Below are positions 53,866-63,168 of a DNA stretch of 64,000 nucleotides, piece after piece. The translations under genes and the position numbers were made by a program. Source of the stretch: Paracoccaceae bacterium (GTDB lineage: Bacteria; Pseudomonadota; Alphaproteobacteria; Rhodobacterales; Rhodobacteraceae); the NCBI GenBank assembly GCA_014654775.1, contig JACVZW010000073.1:148035-212034 (forward strand), written 5' to 3'. Under the pieces are notes generated by a model that made no database searches, was not told where the DNA came from, and was given only the letters and a program-made list of their open reading frames with translations. Position 1 is the stretch's first letter. Every line of letters begins with the position of its first letter.

Positions 53866-54900
53866 ATGAAACTTGTCGTTCACATCGGCATGGGAAAAAC
53901 CGGAACCTCATCCATCCAGAAAAGGCTGAGCGAGAGCGGCGACGCCCTGCGGACGCAATCCGCCTGCTATCTTGGGATGTGGTTCGACATGGTCGATCCA
54001 AAGTTCAAAGGTCTGAACAACCAGTTGCAGTTCTTCGCTCTCACCCCGGCGGAACTCAGTGCCGCGGGGGACCATCTGCACCGCCATATGCAGGCCATCA
54101 AGGCAGCCGAGGGAACCGAGACCTTCATTCAGTCCAACGAATCCTTCTCGGGCAAGGCTGCAGTGCTAAAGCCGCTGCTGGACCGGCTGATCGCACTCGG
54201 CGTGACGGTGAAGATCATCGCCTATGTCCGCAATCCGATGGACTGGCTGCCCTCGGCCTATGTGCAATGGGGGGTGCGGCACAAAATGTCTCCCGGGCGC
54301 ATCCGGCCCTATCCGGCCAAGGCGCGCCAATTGCTGAACTGGTACAACGGGCTGGTAGAGTGGCATGATCAGTTCGGCCCGCATTTTGAGGTGCGCAGCT
54401 ACGATGACGCGCCCGATGTCGTGATGGATTTCGCCACGGCGGCCGGGGTGGTTCTGCCCGCCTCGGATGAACGGGTCCTCGAACGCGGCGAAAGTGCCGA
54501 GATCGTCCTACGCGCGCTCTTCAACGACCAGTTCAAGACGCCCGTCCTGCCCGAGCGTTTCAACCGTGCCGTCCTGTCGGGTCTGGACAAGGTGCCCCGG
54601 ATTTCGGACGTCATCTCGGACTGTCTGGATTATTCGGAAACGGCGCGCATCGTCGAAGAGCATGCAGCCTTCTTCGACCGTCTCGAAACGATCTGCGGCT
54701 TTGACCCACGCCAAAAGGGGCGGCGCTCCTTGGCCGGACAGCCGGATGCCGATGCCATCAAGGACCGGCTTTTGGATGCATTGGTCGAGATCACGTTGAC
54801 ACAGGCCCATCGCATCCGGCGGATCGAAGAGGCACTGGAACGGCAGGCGCAAGGAGAGCCGCTGGCCCCCGGCAGCTTCCCCCCCATGCGCCGGGGCTGA
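53866..54900 (+). CDS. sulfotransferase-like P-loop protein
   Basis: A 344-residue protein beginning with a PAPS-binding-like P-loop (VVHIGMGKTGTSSIQ, residues 4-18), and a segment IIAYVRNPMDWLPSAYVQW (near 112-130) that matches the 3'-phosphate binding region of sulfotransferases. It may transfer sulfate to a polysaccharide, as do related proteins in surface glycan loci, but no glycan genes surround it. An AAAGAGTAAAAGG-type site precedes the ATG. It stands alone after a 332-bp gap and could be a recent acquisition. Confidence 0.75.
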   Translation: MKLVVHIGMGKTGTSSIQKRLSESGDALRTQSACYLGMWFDMVDPKFKGLNNQLQFFALTPAELSAAGDHLHRHMQAIKAAEGTETFIQSNESFSGKAAVLKPLLDRLIALGVTVKIIAYVRNPMDWLPSAYVQWGVRHKMSPGRIRPYPAKARQLLNWYNGLVEWHDQFGPHFEVRSYDDAPDVVMDFATAAGVVLPASDERVLERGESAEIVLRALFNDQFKTPVLPERFNRAVLSGLDKVPRISDVISDCLDYSETARIVEEHAAFFDRLETICGFDPRQKGRRSLAGQPDADAIKDRLLDALVEITLTQAHRIRRIEEALERQAQGEPLAPGSFPPMRRG

Positions 54901-55003
54901 TCCGCCAAAGGCGCCGCCCGAGGACGGCGCTGTATAGGCCGCGCATTGGGGGATTGACCGGCAAGGACCATTCGGGCGACCTTCGCCCCGAAGGAAGGGC
55001 CCC

Positions 55004-55999
55004 ATGCGCGCGACACGTCTCTTTGCCATCAACGACATCCGCACTGCCGAGGTGGCAGTCCCCACCCCCGCGCCCGGCGAGGTGCTGATCCGGGTGGAAG
55101 CCTGCGGCATCTGCGGAACAGACCGTCACCTTCTGCACGGCGAATTCCCGTCAAAGCCCCCCCTCACGCTGGGCCATGAATTCGCCGGGATCGTGGTCGG
55201 CTGCGGCGAGGGTGTCAGCCTGCCCGAAGGCGCGCGGGTGACCTGTGACCCGAACACATGGTGCGGGACCTGCGCGAATTGCCGCCGCGGCCGGGTGAAC
55301 CTGTGCCAGAACAACGTGGCCACCGGGCTGGGCCGGGATGGCGGTTTCGCAGAGTTTTGCGCCTTTCCGGCGCATAAGGCCCATCTTCTGCCCGCCGATC
55401 TGGATCCGCTGCACGGGGCCTTCTGCGAACCATTGGCCTGCACCATCCATGGCATCGACATCGGCGCCCCTTTGGCGGGCGAACGGGTGATGATCCTTGG
55501 CGGCGGGGTGATCGGGATGCTGGCGCTGCAGCTCTGCGCGCTGGCCGGGGCCGAGGTCATGCTGGTGACCCGGCAGGACAGCAAACAGGCGCTGGGCCGA
55601 CGGCTCGGCGCGGCGGAAACCGCCGGAACCGAAGCGGCGGCGCGGACGATCTGGCCCGATGGGGCCGATCTGGTGGTGGAATGCGCAGGCGTCGTCGAAA
55701 CGGTAGAGGCTGCGCCGCGCCTTGCCCGCGATGGCGGGCGGGTGGTGATCCTTGGCGTGCTCGCGGCGGGGCAAAAGGTGCAGATCGAACCCTTCGACCT
55801 TCTGTTCCGGGAAGTGCAGTTCCTCTCCTCCTTCATCAATCCCTTCACGCAGGACCGGGCGGCGGCGATGATCGCGGCGGGGCGGCTGCAGCTTGATCCG
55901 CTGATCTCGCGCACCTTGCCGCTGGAAGAGGCGGCGGACGCCATCGCCAACCCGGCCCGCCCCGGAGAGATCCGCGCCATCGTCCTGCCGAAAGGATAG
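55004..55999 (+). CDS. zinc-dependent medium-chain alcohol/polyol dehydrogenase
   Basis: A 331-residue MDR-family dehydrogenase. The catalytic-zinc site is GICGTDRH with GHE at about residues 34-41 and 56-58; the structural-zinc loop has four cysteines (near 85-103). The Rossmann motif is GGGVIGMLALQ (about 166). It resembles L-iditol/sorbitol or threonine dehydrogenases and oxidises a polyol or similar alcohol with NAD(P). The following SDR gene starts 4 bp after it, so the two form a polyol or sugar-acid catabolic pair. No transporter is adjacent. Confidence 0.9.
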   Translation: MRATRLFAINDIRTAEVAVPTPAPGEVLIRVEACGICGTDRHLLHGEFPSKPPLTLGHEFAGIVVGCGEGVSLPEGARVTCDPNTWCGTCANCRRGRVNLCQNNVATGLGRDGGFAEFCAFPAHKAHLLPADLDPLHGAFCEPLACTIHGIDIGAPLAGERVMILGGGVIGMLALQLCALAGAEVMLVTRQDSKQALGRRLGAAETAGTEAAARTIWPDGADLVVECAGVVETVEAAPRLARDGGRVVILGVLAAGQKVQIEPFDLLFREVQFLSSFINPFTQDRAAAMIAAGRLQLDPLISRTLPLEEAADAIANPARPGEIRAIVLPKG

Positions 56000-56003
56000 A
56001 GAG

Positions 56004-56777
56004 ATGGACGGCCTCTTCGCACCCGGCCTCTTCGCCGGGAAGGTGGTGCTCGTCACCGGCGCGGCGGGCGGCGTCGGCAGTGCCGTGGCTCGCCTTTTGG
56101 CATCCCTCGGCGCCACAGTGGTGGCGACCGACCTGTCGGAGACGGCGCTAAAGGCCCTGCCCGCCGCGCTGCACATCCCGGCCGATCTGCGTGCGGTGGC
56201 GCAATGCGAAGAGGTGATCAGCGCGGCCTTGCAGGGCTGCGGGCGGATCGACGCGCTGGTGAACGCGGCAGGCGTCTGGGTCGAAGGCCCCTCTGACGCC
56301 GCGCAGGAAGAGGATTGGGCCCGCGTCATCGACGTGAACCTGAAGGCCGCCTTCTTCCTGTCCTCCCGCGCCATTCCCGCCCTTAGCGAAACGCGGGGCA
56401 CGATCCTGACCATCGCCTCGGATGCCGGGATCGTCGGCAATGCCGGGGCGGCGATCTATTGCGCCTCCAAGGGCGGGGTGGTGCTGATGACCCGGGCCTT
56501 GGCCCGCGAACTCGCCCCCAAGGGCATCCGCGTGGTGGCGCTCTGCCCGTCCGACATCCGCACCCCGATGCTGCAGTATCAGGCCGATCGCTATGGCGGG
56601 GGCGACCCCGATGGCTATCTGGCACGGCTTCTCGATCACTATCCGCAAGGCGCAGACGCGCGGTTCCTTTCGCCCGAAGAGGTGGCGGCACAGGTCGCCT
56701 TCCTGCTCTCCCCAGCCAGTGCCGGGGTGACGGGGGCCAGCGTCATGGTCGATTTCGGCCTGACAGCGGGCTATTGA
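56004..56777 (+). CDS. short-chain dehydrogenase/reductase
   Basis: A 257-residue classical SDR with the cofactor motif TGAAGGVGS (about residues 18-26), NAAG near 88 and a catalytic Ser...Tyr-x3-Lys (IASDAGIVGNAGAAIYCASKGG). The C-terminus VTGASVMVDFGLTAGY is typical. Together with the upstream polyol dehydrogenase it probably carries out successive oxidation or reduction steps on a sugar or polyol. The substrate cannot be read from sequence. ATG 56004 follows AAAGGATAGAG. Confidence 0.9.
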   Translation: MDGLFAPGLFAGKVVLVTGAAGGVGSAVARLLASLGATVVATDLSETALKALPAALHIPADLRAVAQCEEVISAALQGCGRIDALVNAAGVWVEGPSDAAQEEDWARVIDVNLKAAFFLSSRAIPALSETRGTILTIASDAGIVGNAGAAIYCASKGGVVLMTRALARELAPKGIRVVALCPSDIRTPMLQYQADRYGGGDPDGYLARLLDHYPQGADARFLSPEEVAAQVAFLLSPASAGVTGASVMVDFGLTAGY

Positions 56778-56915
56778 CGCCCGGCCCTCCGGCGGATGTC
56801 CCCCTCCAAAAGAACAGCCGGGCTGGACCCGCCCGTCATTGGCTGGCATCACTTCGAAAATCTGCCACATTCCGACCGTAGAGAACGTGGACGTAGACCG
56901 AATAGAACGGAACCG

Positions 56916-57176
56916 ATGACGGACGCGATTATCGGAGCGGTGGTGCGGCTTGCCTCGCCACTCGGACAATGGGGTGCCCGATTTCGTGCCGGGCTTGCCC
57001 GCAGGCCATGGCTGCGCCTTGTCATGGGCCCCCTGATCCTTCTGGTCGCGGCGGGATGCGCCGTGATGGCCCTTCTCGCCGGTCGGCACGGTCTGGCGCT
57101 GCTCACGCTGTTCATCGCGCTGCCGCTGGCGACGCTCTGCCTCATCCTCTGCCGCGACAAGGACGGCGAGCAATAG
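56916..57176 (+). CDS. small hypothetical membrane protein
   Basis: An 86-residue protein with two adjacent hydrophobic segments (near residues 31-52 and 56-76) and a charged tail (CRDKDGEQ). The upstream part of the open frame is atypical; ATG 56916 begins a plausible protein but its ribosome binding site is weak (AACGGAACCG). No known family is recognised. It lies between the SDR gene and the DMT transporter gene. Confidence 0.5.
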   Translation: MTDAIIGAVVRLASPLGQWGARFRAGLARRPWLRLVMGPLILLVAAGCAVMALLAGRHGLALLTLFIALPLATLCLILCRDKDGEQ

Positions 57177-57225
57177 CGCGACGACGGGACTGGACAATCG
57201 GCCCTGCCGGGTGAACTGTCGCCCC

Positions 57226-58119
57226 ATGACGACCCACCGTCCCATCGCCGCCGCCGTTTGGATGACCGGCTCCATCTTCTCGTTCACGGCCATGGCCATC
57301 GCGGCGCGGTCCGTCTCAGATGTGCATGACACATTCGAGATCATGATGTGGCGGTCGGTGGTGGGTTTCTGCCTCGTCCTTGCGGTGGCCGGGACTCTGG
57401 GCCGTCTGATCGAGATCCGGCGCGAACGTCTGGGCCAGCACCTGCTGCGCAATGTGGTGCATTTCACGGGTCAGAACCTCTGGTTCTGGGCGCTGACCAT
57501 GATTCCGCTTGCGCAGGTCTTTGCGCTGGAATTCACCTCGCCCATCTGGGTGATCCTGCTGTCACCACTGGTTCTGGGTGAGAAACTCACCCGGGCACGC
57601 CTCTTCGCGGCGGGCATGGGCTTCATCGGCATCCTTCTGGTCGCCCGCCCGGATTTCAGCAATCTTGACCCCGGCGTCCTCGCGGCGGCGGCAAGCGCGC
57701 TCTGCTTCGCCGCAACAAGCCTTCTGACGAAAAAGCTGACGCGCGGGGAAAGCATCGTCTCCATCCTGTTCTGGCTGACGCTGATGCAGGGGGTCTTCGG
57801 GCTGGTGACGGCGGGGATCGACGGTGTCATCCACCTGCCCACAGGGCAAACCCTGCCTTGGCTGATTCTGATCGGATTCTGCGGGGTTCTGGCGCATCTG
57901 TGCCTGACGACGGCGCTGTCCCTCGCCCCGGCAAGCTATGTCGTGCCGATCGACTTTGCCCGCCTGCCCGTCATCGCTGCCGTCGGTATGCTCTTCTATG
58001 CCGAACCGCTTGATCCCTACGTACTTCTGGGCGCGGCGGTCATCTTTCTTGGCAATTGGGCCAATATCCGGGCCGAAACGCGCAAGCCTGCAACAGTCAG
58101 CAAGGTCACAAATCCGTGA
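57226..58119 (+). CDS. EamA/DMT-family transporter
   Basis: A 297-residue inner-membrane protein with ten hydrophobic segments formed by two EamA repeats (FSFTAMAIAARSVS...; second repeat from about residue 145). Such proteins export or import small metabolites, often amino acids or amines. A GTG five codons upstream is possible; ATG 57226 is preferred. No associated enzyme gene points to the substrate. It is followed by an independent promoter for the FadL-like gene. Confidence 0.9.
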   Translation: MTTHRPIAAAVWMTGSIFSFTAMAIAARSVSDVHDTFEIMMWRSVVGFCLVLAVAGTLGRLIEIRRERLGQHLLRNVVHFTGQNLWFWALTMIPLAQVFALEFTSPIWVILLSPLVLGEKLTRARLFAAGMGFIGILLVARPDFSNLDPGVLAAAASALCFAATSLLTKKLTRGESIVSILFWLTLMQGVFGLVTAGIDGVIHLPTGQTLPWLILIGFCGVLAHLCLTTALSLAPASYVVPIDFARLPVIAAVGMLFYAEPLDPYVLLGAAVIFLGNWANIRAETRKPATVSKVTNP

Positions 58120-58133
58120 CGTGGCGTCATGAA

Positions 58134-58162
58134 TTGACCGTATTTCCGCCCGCACGTACCGT
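58134..58162 (+). promoter_or_regulatory. predicted promoter of the FadL-like porin gene
   Basis: TTGACC (58134-58139) and TACCGT (58157-58162) are 17 bp apart. The predicted start near 58169 gives a leader of about 40 nt with a purine-rich ribosome binding site before the ATG. Confidence 0.5.
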
Positions 58163-58209
58163 TACATCAGGGTGCTCATGGGGATGGGCGCGGGAGGAGT
58201 TGAGGGAAT

Positions 58210-59367
58210 ATGGTCATGATGAAAACAATGCTGGGGGCAACCACCGCGCTGGTGGTCGGAACCCTGACGGCGCAGGCAGGTGGTATTGATCGGTCGCGGA
58301 TTGCCTATTCTGCCCTGTTTGAGGCGGGTCGCTATATCGAACTGAGCTTCTCGAATGTGAAGCCCGAGGTGACGGGCACCTACACTGGTGCAGCGGCTGC
58401 TCTGGGCACGCAGACCGGCAATATGGCGGGCAGCTATACGAACCTGTCCTTCGCCTATAAGGCGGATATCAACGACAGCCTGTCCTACGCCATCTTCATC
58501 AACACGCCCTATGGCGCGGACGCCTCCTATTCGCAGGGCCTCTACACCGGCCTGACCGCGACTTGGGAAAGCCAGCAGATCGCGGCCGTGCTGAAGTACA
58601 AGATCGACGAGAACATCTCCGTCTATGGTGGTCTGCGTTACGTGGAATCCGAGGCACAGATCGCACTGCCGGACCAGTTGATCCGTGCCGGTCTGGCGGC
58701 AGCGGGCAATCCGCTGGCGGGTCTGGCACCGGCAGGAACCCTTGCCTATTCGGCGACTGGTGCAAAGGATGGTCAGGTCGGCGTGATCGTGGGCGCGGCC
58801 TATGAACGGCCCGACATCGCGCTGCGGGTTGGCCTCACCTATGAAAGCGGCGTCTCGCACAGCTTCGCAACGCGCGAAACCTTTGTCGCGGCCGGTGCCG
58901 TGAACGCGGCTGGCGTGACCAATGTAGAAATTCCCGATGCCGTCACGCTGGATTTCCAGACGGGCATCGCAGCGGATACGCTTCTCTTCGGGTCCGTGCG
59001 CTACGCCGAATGGACCGTTTGGGAAGTGCGCCCGCCCGTCTACAACGCCAACTTCAACGACAACATCACCGATTTCGACAACAACGTCGTGACCTGGCAA
59101 CTTGGTGTCGGACGTCGGCTGAACGAAAACCTCTCGGTCTTTGCGCGCGCCACCTATGAAAAGGCCAACGGCGGCGAGGCATCGCGCCTTGCGCCGACGG
59201 ATGGCAGCACGGGCTTTGGCCTTGGCGCGACATGGCGTCAGGACGGCGTGAAAGTGACCGGTGGCCTCGAATATGTTAAGCTTGGCGATGCCGTCGATGG
59301 ATCGGGCACGCGCTTCGCAGGCAACTCGGCAATCGGTTTCGGGCTGACGCTCGGTTACAGCTTCTGA
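58210..59367 (+). CDS. FadL/OmpP1/TodX-family outer-membrane transporter
   Basis: A 385-residue beta-barrel protein that moves hydrophobic compounds such as long-chain fatty acids or aromatics across the outer membrane. A signal peptide of about 23 residues (ending AQA) and repeated amphipathic strands ending in the C-terminal phenylalanine (LTLGYSF) are seen. The segment SYGYAN-like plug is not obvious, but the fold resembles this family. Start could be ATG 58210 or ATG 58216/58219; the GAGGGA just upstream suits 58216 slightly better. A 13-bp stem terminator follows. Confidence 0.85.
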   Translation: MVMMKTMLGATTALVVGTLTAQAGGIDRSRIAYSALFEAGRYIELSFSNVKPEVTGTYTGAAAALGTQTGNMAGSYTNLSFAYKADINDSLSYAIFINTPYGADASYSQGLYTGLTATWESQQIAAVLKYKIDENISVYGGLRYVESEAQIALPDQLIRAGLAAAGNPLAGLAPAGTLAYSATGAKDGQVGVIVGAAYERPDIALRVGLTYESGVSHSFATRETFVAAGAVNAAGVTNVEIPDAVTLDFQTGIAADTLLFGSVRYAEWTVWEVRPPVYNANFNDNITDFDNNVVTWQLGVGRRLNENLSVFARATYEKANGGEASRLAPTDGSTGFGLGATWRQDGVKVTGGLEYVKLGDAVDGSGTRFAGNSAIGFGLTLGYSF

Positions 59368-59386
59368 TCTTGAACCACGCAAGGCA

Positions 59387-59415
59387 AAGGCCCCGCATCC
59401 CCGATGCGGGGCCTT
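59387..59415 (+). terminator. intrinsic terminator after the FadL-like gene
   Basis: A perfect 13-bp stem (AAGGCCCCGCATC / GATGCGGGGCCTT) with a CCC loop is followed by CGCTTTT. It cleanly ends the porin transcript 20 bp after the stop codon. Confidence 0.8.
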
Positions 59416-59483
59416 CGCTTTTCCGCGTGAAATCCCCGCACCGCTTCGTTATCACGCAAGCAGTGGATGGGAGAGAGCGGGCA

Positions 59484-60353
59484 ATGATCTATGCAAGCGG
59501 GGCCGATTTCCGGGCGGCACGGGAAAAGCGCGTGCTGCTCTTTGGCATGTCCGGCCTTGGCAAGACGCATCTGTCGAACCTCCTGCGCGAGGCGGGCGGA
59601 TGGTTCCACTACTCGGTCGATTACCGCATCGGCACGCGCTACATGGGCGAATACATCGCCGACAATTTCAAGCGCGAAGCGATGAAGGTTCCCCTGCTGC
59701 GGGAACTCCTGATGACCGACAGCGTCTACATCCACTCCAACATCACCTTCGACAACCTCGCCCCCCTCTCCACCTATCTGGGCAAGCCCGGCGATCCCGC
59801 CCGTGGCGGCGTGCCTTTCGCCGAATACTGCACCCGGCAGGCCCAGCACCGCGAGGCCGAGATCGCGGCGCTCCATGACACGCTGCGCTTCATCGACCGG
59901 GCGCGCGACATCTACGGCTATTCCAGCTTCGTCTGCGACAGCGGCGGATCGATCTGCGAGGTGGTCGATGCCACCGATCCCGCCGATCCGGTGATGACGG
60001 CCTTGTCGGGCAACCTGCTGATGGTCTGGATCAAGGGGTCCGAGGCGCATCGCGACGCCCTCATCCGCCGCTTCGACCGCGCGCCAAAGCCCATCTACTA
60101 CCAGCCCGACTTCCTCGCCACGCTCTGGGCCGAATACCTAGCCCAGGAAGGCAAGCCCGAGGATCAGGTCGACCCCGACGCCTTCCTGCGCTTCGGCTAT
60201 GCTCGGCTTCTGGACCACCGCCAGCCGCGCTATGCCGCCATGGCGGAATGGGGCGTGACCGTGACAGCGGAAGAGGTGGCCGACGTGAAGGATGCCGCAG
60301 GCTTTGACGACCTGATCGCGCAAGCGCTTGATCGCCGCGCCGACAGGGCCTAG
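59484..60353 (+). CDS. uncharacterised P-loop ATPase next to metA
   Basis: A 289-residue cytoplasmic protein with a P-loop near the N-terminus ([16 protein letters not shown], about residues 18-33) and no clear similarity to a named family that I can recall. [15 protein letters not shown] near 150 may hold a Walker B-like aspartate. It resembles small-molecule or nucleoside kinases or AAA-type ATPases in fold size. ATG 59484 follows GGGAGAGAGCGGG. metA starts 35 bp downstream on the same strand, so co-expression is likely. The function is unknown. Confidence 0.7.
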   Translation: MIYASGADFRAAREKRVLLFGMSGLGKTHLSNLLREAGGWFHYSVDYRIGTRYMGEYIADNFKREAMKVPLLRELLMTDSVYIHSNITFDNLAPLSTYLGKPGDPARGGVPFAEYCTRQAQHREAEIAALHDTLRFIDRARDIYGYSSFVCDSGGSICEVVDATDPADPVMTALSGNLLMVWIKGSEAHRDALIRRFDRAPKPIYYQPDFLATLWAEYLAQEGKPEDQVDPDAFLRFGYARLLDHRQPRYAAMAEWGVTVTAEEVADVKDAAGFDDLIAQALDRRADRA

Positions 60354-60388
60354 ATACGCGGCCTGTTTCAGACCTGAAGAGTAAACCC

Positions 60389-61306
60389 ATGCCGATCACC
60401 CTGCCCGAGACCCTGCCCGCCTATGACGTTCTGCGGAACGAAGGCGTCATGGTCATGTCGCCCGAACGGGCGGCGCGGCAGGACATCCGGCCCCTGCGCA
60501 TCGGGCTCTTGAACCTGATGCCGAAGAAGATCCAGACCGAAAACCAATTCGCCCGCCTGATCGGGGCCACGCCCCTGCAGATCGACCTGCATCTGATCCG
60601 CATGACCGAACATCAGACCCGCAACACCGCCGCCGAACATATGGAAACCTTCTACCGCCCCTTTCAGGAGGTGAAGTCGGAAAAGTTCGACGGGCTGATC
60701 ATCACGGGTGCCCCGATCGAACATCTGCCCTTCGAAGAGGTCACCTATTGGGACGAGTTGGCCGAGGTCTTCGACTGGACGCAGACCCATGTCCAATCCA
60801 CCTTCGGCGTCTGCTGGGGCGGCATGGCGATGATCAACCACTTCCACGGGGTGGAAAAGCATATGCTGCCGAAAAAAGCCTTCGGCTGCTTTCGCCACCG
60901 CAACCTTGCCCCCACCTCGCCCTTCCTGCGCGGATTTTCGGATGACTTCGTCATCCCGGTCAGCCGCTGGACCGAGATGCGTCAGACCGAGATCGACGCG
61001 CGCCCCGGCCTGCGCACACTTCTTGGTTCCGAAGAGGTCGGCCCGTGTCTGGTCGAGGATGCAGGGCATCGCGCGCTCTACATCTTCAACCATTTCGAAT
61101 ATGACAGCGACACGCTGAAGCAGGAATATGATCGCGACGTGGCCAACGGCACCCCGATCAACGTGCCGCTGAACTACTATCCCGATGACAACCCCGCGAA
61201 GCCGCCGCTCAATCGCTGGAGAAGTCACGCGCATCTTCTATATGGCAACTGGATCAACGAAATTTACCAATCCACGCCCTATGAGATCGCCGACATTGGC
61301 ACTTAG
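60389..61306 (+). CDS. metA: homoserine O-acyltransferase MetA, predicted acetyl-CoA specific
   Basis: A 305-residue MetA enzyme that O-acylates homoserine in methionine synthesis. Catalytic Cys142 lies in FGVCWGGMA, and the His/Glu dyad region lies in [11 protein letters not shown]. Residue 111 is Glu in [13 protein letters not shown]; published work on this family links Glu111 to acetyl-CoA use and Gly111 to succinyl-CoA use. The protein is therefore probably a homoserine O-acetyltransferase despite the usual succinyltransferase label. ATG 60389 is 35 bp after the ATPase gene. No SAM riboswitch is visible in the short upstream gap. The next gene overlaps its end. Confidence 0.95.
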   Translation: MPITLPETLPAYDVLRNEGVMVMSPERAARQDIRPLRIGLLNLMPKKIQTENQFARLIGATPLQIDLHLIRMTEHQTRNTAAEHMETFYRPFQEVKSEKFDGLIITGAPIEHLPFEEVTYWDELAEVFDWTQTHVQSTFGVCWGGMAMINHFHGVEKHMLPKKAFGCFRHRNLAPTSPFLRGFSDDFVIPVSRWTEMRQTEIDARPGLRTLLGSEEVGPCLVEDAGHRALYIFNHFEYDSDTLKQEYDRDVANGTPINVPLNYYPDDNPAKPPLNRWRSHAHLLYGNWINEIYQSTPYEIADIGT

Positions 61307-62246
61307 CCTGATCCTCGCCGCCACCGCACTCGGCGGCTGCGCCCTTCTGACCGATCGCCGCGCCACCGCCCGCGAAACCGCCGCCGAGGCCGCCTATCCC
61401 CCCACCGGCCAGATCCTCACGGTGGAGGGGCGGCGCATCCACGCCCATGTGCAGGGCAGCGGGCCGGACCTCGTGCTCATCCACGGGGCCAGCGGGAACA
61501 CGCGGGATTTCACCTTCGCTCTCGTGGACCGGCTCGCGCAGGATTACCGCGTCATCGCCTTCGACCGCCCCGGTCTGGGCTGGAGCGACAGCCTAGGACC
61601 AGAGGGCATTAGCCCGATGATGCAGGCGGCCCTCCTCCAGAAGGCGGCCGATCAACTTGGCGTCCAGCGCCCCATCATCCTTGGCCATTCCTATGGGGGT
61701 GCTGTGGCCATGGCCTGGGCCCTGACCGACACGCCCGATGTGGCGGCGCTGGTCGTGCTGTCGGGGGCGACGATGCCATGGCCCGGCGGCCTCGGCCCCT
61801 ATTACGCCGTGACGGGCAGCCGGATCGGTGCTGCAACCGTGATCCCTGCGATCACCGCCTTCGCGACCGACCGTCAGACCGCCGGGGTGGTAGAGGCGAT
61901 CTTTGCCCCGGACGGCCCGCCCCCCGGCTATGCCGACTATGTCGGCATCGGCCTGACGATGCGCCGCGCGACGCTGCGCGACAACGCCTTTCAGGTCACG
62001 AACCTGCGCCCGCATGTGGTGCGGATGTCCGACGCCTATCCGCAGCTGACCCTGCCCATAGAGATTCTGCACGGCACCGCCGACACCGTGGTCCCGGCGG
62101 ATATCCATGCCCTGCCCCTGTCCCGGTTGCTTCCCGACGGCAACCTCGTGCTGATCGACGGCGCGGGCCACATGCCCCACCACACCCATCCCGATGCCGT
62201 CGTCGACGCCATTCACCGTGCCGCCGCGCGTGCCGGATTGCGCTAG
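61281..62246 (+). CDS. alpha/beta hydrolase lipoprotein
   Basis: A 321-residue alpha/beta hydrolase with a lipoprotein signal (LGGC at about residue 19) and the core motifs [10 protein letters not shown] (oxyanion), GHSYGGA (nucleophile) and the late acid/His DGAGHMPHH. It is probably a periplasm-facing esterase. ATG 61281 lies within the 3' end of metA (26 bp overlap); the upstream open frame is not used because this start gives a proper signal. The substrate is unknown. Confidence 0.87.
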   Translation: MRSPTLALSLILAATALGGCALLTDRRATARETAAEAAYPPTGQILTVEGRRIHAHVQGSGPDLVLIHGASGNTRDFTFALVDRLAQDYRVIAFDRPGLGWSDSLGPEGISPMMQAALLQKAADQLGVQRPIILGHSYGGAVAMAWALTDTPDVAALVVLSGATMPWPGGLGPYYAVTGSRIGAATVIPAITAFATDRQTAGVVEAIFAPDGPPPGYADYVGIGLTMRRATLRDNAFQVTNLRPHVVRMSDAYPQLTLPIEILHGTADTVVPADIHALPLSRLLPDGNLVLIDGAGHMPHHTHPDAVVDAIHRAAARAGLR

Positions 62247-62291
62247 GGACGCCCTTCGCCATACTGGCCGGGCAACCGATGCGAGGACATC

Positions 62292-63167
62292 ATGACCGAC
62301 CTTCCCTTCGACGGCGCGATCAGCCGCTTCTTCCGCAAAGAGGCCCCCAAGGCCATCCGCAAAGCCATCGAGGCGGCCGGGAAGGACGACCTCATCACCC
62401 CCGGCTTTCCCTACACCGAAGAGATGAAGCGCAAGGATTACGACGCGACGATGGACGGGTTGCAGCGCCAACTGGTGCGGATGCAGGCCGACATCAAGGC
62501 GGCGGGCAAGCGCGTCATCGTGATCTTCGAAGGGCGTGATGCGGCTGGCAAGGGCGGCACCATCGATGTGATGCGCGAAAACCTAAACCCGCGCGTCTGC
62601 AACGTCGTGGCCCTGTCGAAACCGTCGGACCGCGAAGCGGTCAGTTGGTACTTCCAGCGCTATGTCGACTGGCTGCCCGCCGCCGGGGAAATGTCGATGT
62701 TCGACCGCAGCTGGTACAACCGTGCGATGGTGGAACATGTCTTCGGCTTCTGCACGCCCGCGCAGCGCGACACCTTCTTCCGGCAACTCCCGGAATTCGA
62801 ACACATGCTGGTCGACGAAGGCTTCACCCTCGTGAAACTCTGGCTCGAGGTAGGCCGGGCCGAACAACTGCGCCGCTTCCTCGCCCGCGAACAGGACCCG
62901 CTCAAGCAGTGGAAGCTTTCACCCATCGACATCAACGGTCTGGGCAAGTGGGATGACTACTGCACGGCCATTGACGAAACGATGCAGCGCAGCCATTTCG
63001 ACTTCGCGCCTTGGACGGTGATCCTGTCGGATGACAAGAAACGGGCACGGATCGCGGCGATCCAGACCGTGCTGCGCGCGGTGGATTATGCGGGCAAGGA
63101 CGACGCGCTGATCGGAACGCCGGATGCGGCGATCTGCGGCGGCCCGGACCTGCGCCCGAAAGGATGA
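62292..63167 (+). CDS. ppk2: polyphosphate kinase 2
   Basis: A 291-residue PPK2-family kinase that transfers phosphate between polyphosphate and nucleoside mono- or diphosphates. Walker A ([11 protein letters not shown], about residues 79-89), the lid region and Walker B-like FDRSWYNR (near 139) are intact. The length and a single PPK2 domain suggest class I, usually GDP/ADP phosphorylation. The following TetR gene is 1 bp away. It stores or recycles phosphate energy in the cytoplasm. Confidence 0.95.
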   Translation: MTDLPFDGAISRFFRKEAPKAIRKAIEAAGKDDLITPGFPYTEEMKRKDYDATMDGLQRQLVRMQADIKAAGKRVIVIFEGRDAAGKGGTIDVMRENLNPRVCNVVALSKPSDREAVSWYFQRYVDWLPAAGEMSMFDRSWYNRAMVEHVFGFCTPAQRDTFFRQLPEFEHMLVDEGFTLVKLWLEVGRAEQLRRFLAREQDPLKQWKLSPIDINGLGKWDDYCTAIDETMQRSHFDFAPWTVILSDDKKRARIAAIQTVLRAVDYAGKDDALIGTPDAAICGGPDLRPKG

Positions 63168-63168
63168 A

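Noticed and set aside
58162..59382. 406-codon open frame on the minus strand opposite the FadL-like gene
   Set aside because: Shadow of the barrel protein gene; no motifs, and the plus-strand gene has a promoter, signal peptide and terminator.
60354..60388. SAM-II riboswitch upstream of metA
   Set aside because: Alphaproteobacterial metA genes often carry one, but only 35 bp separate metA from the ATPase gene and no SAM-II-like sequence was seen there or before the ATPase gene.
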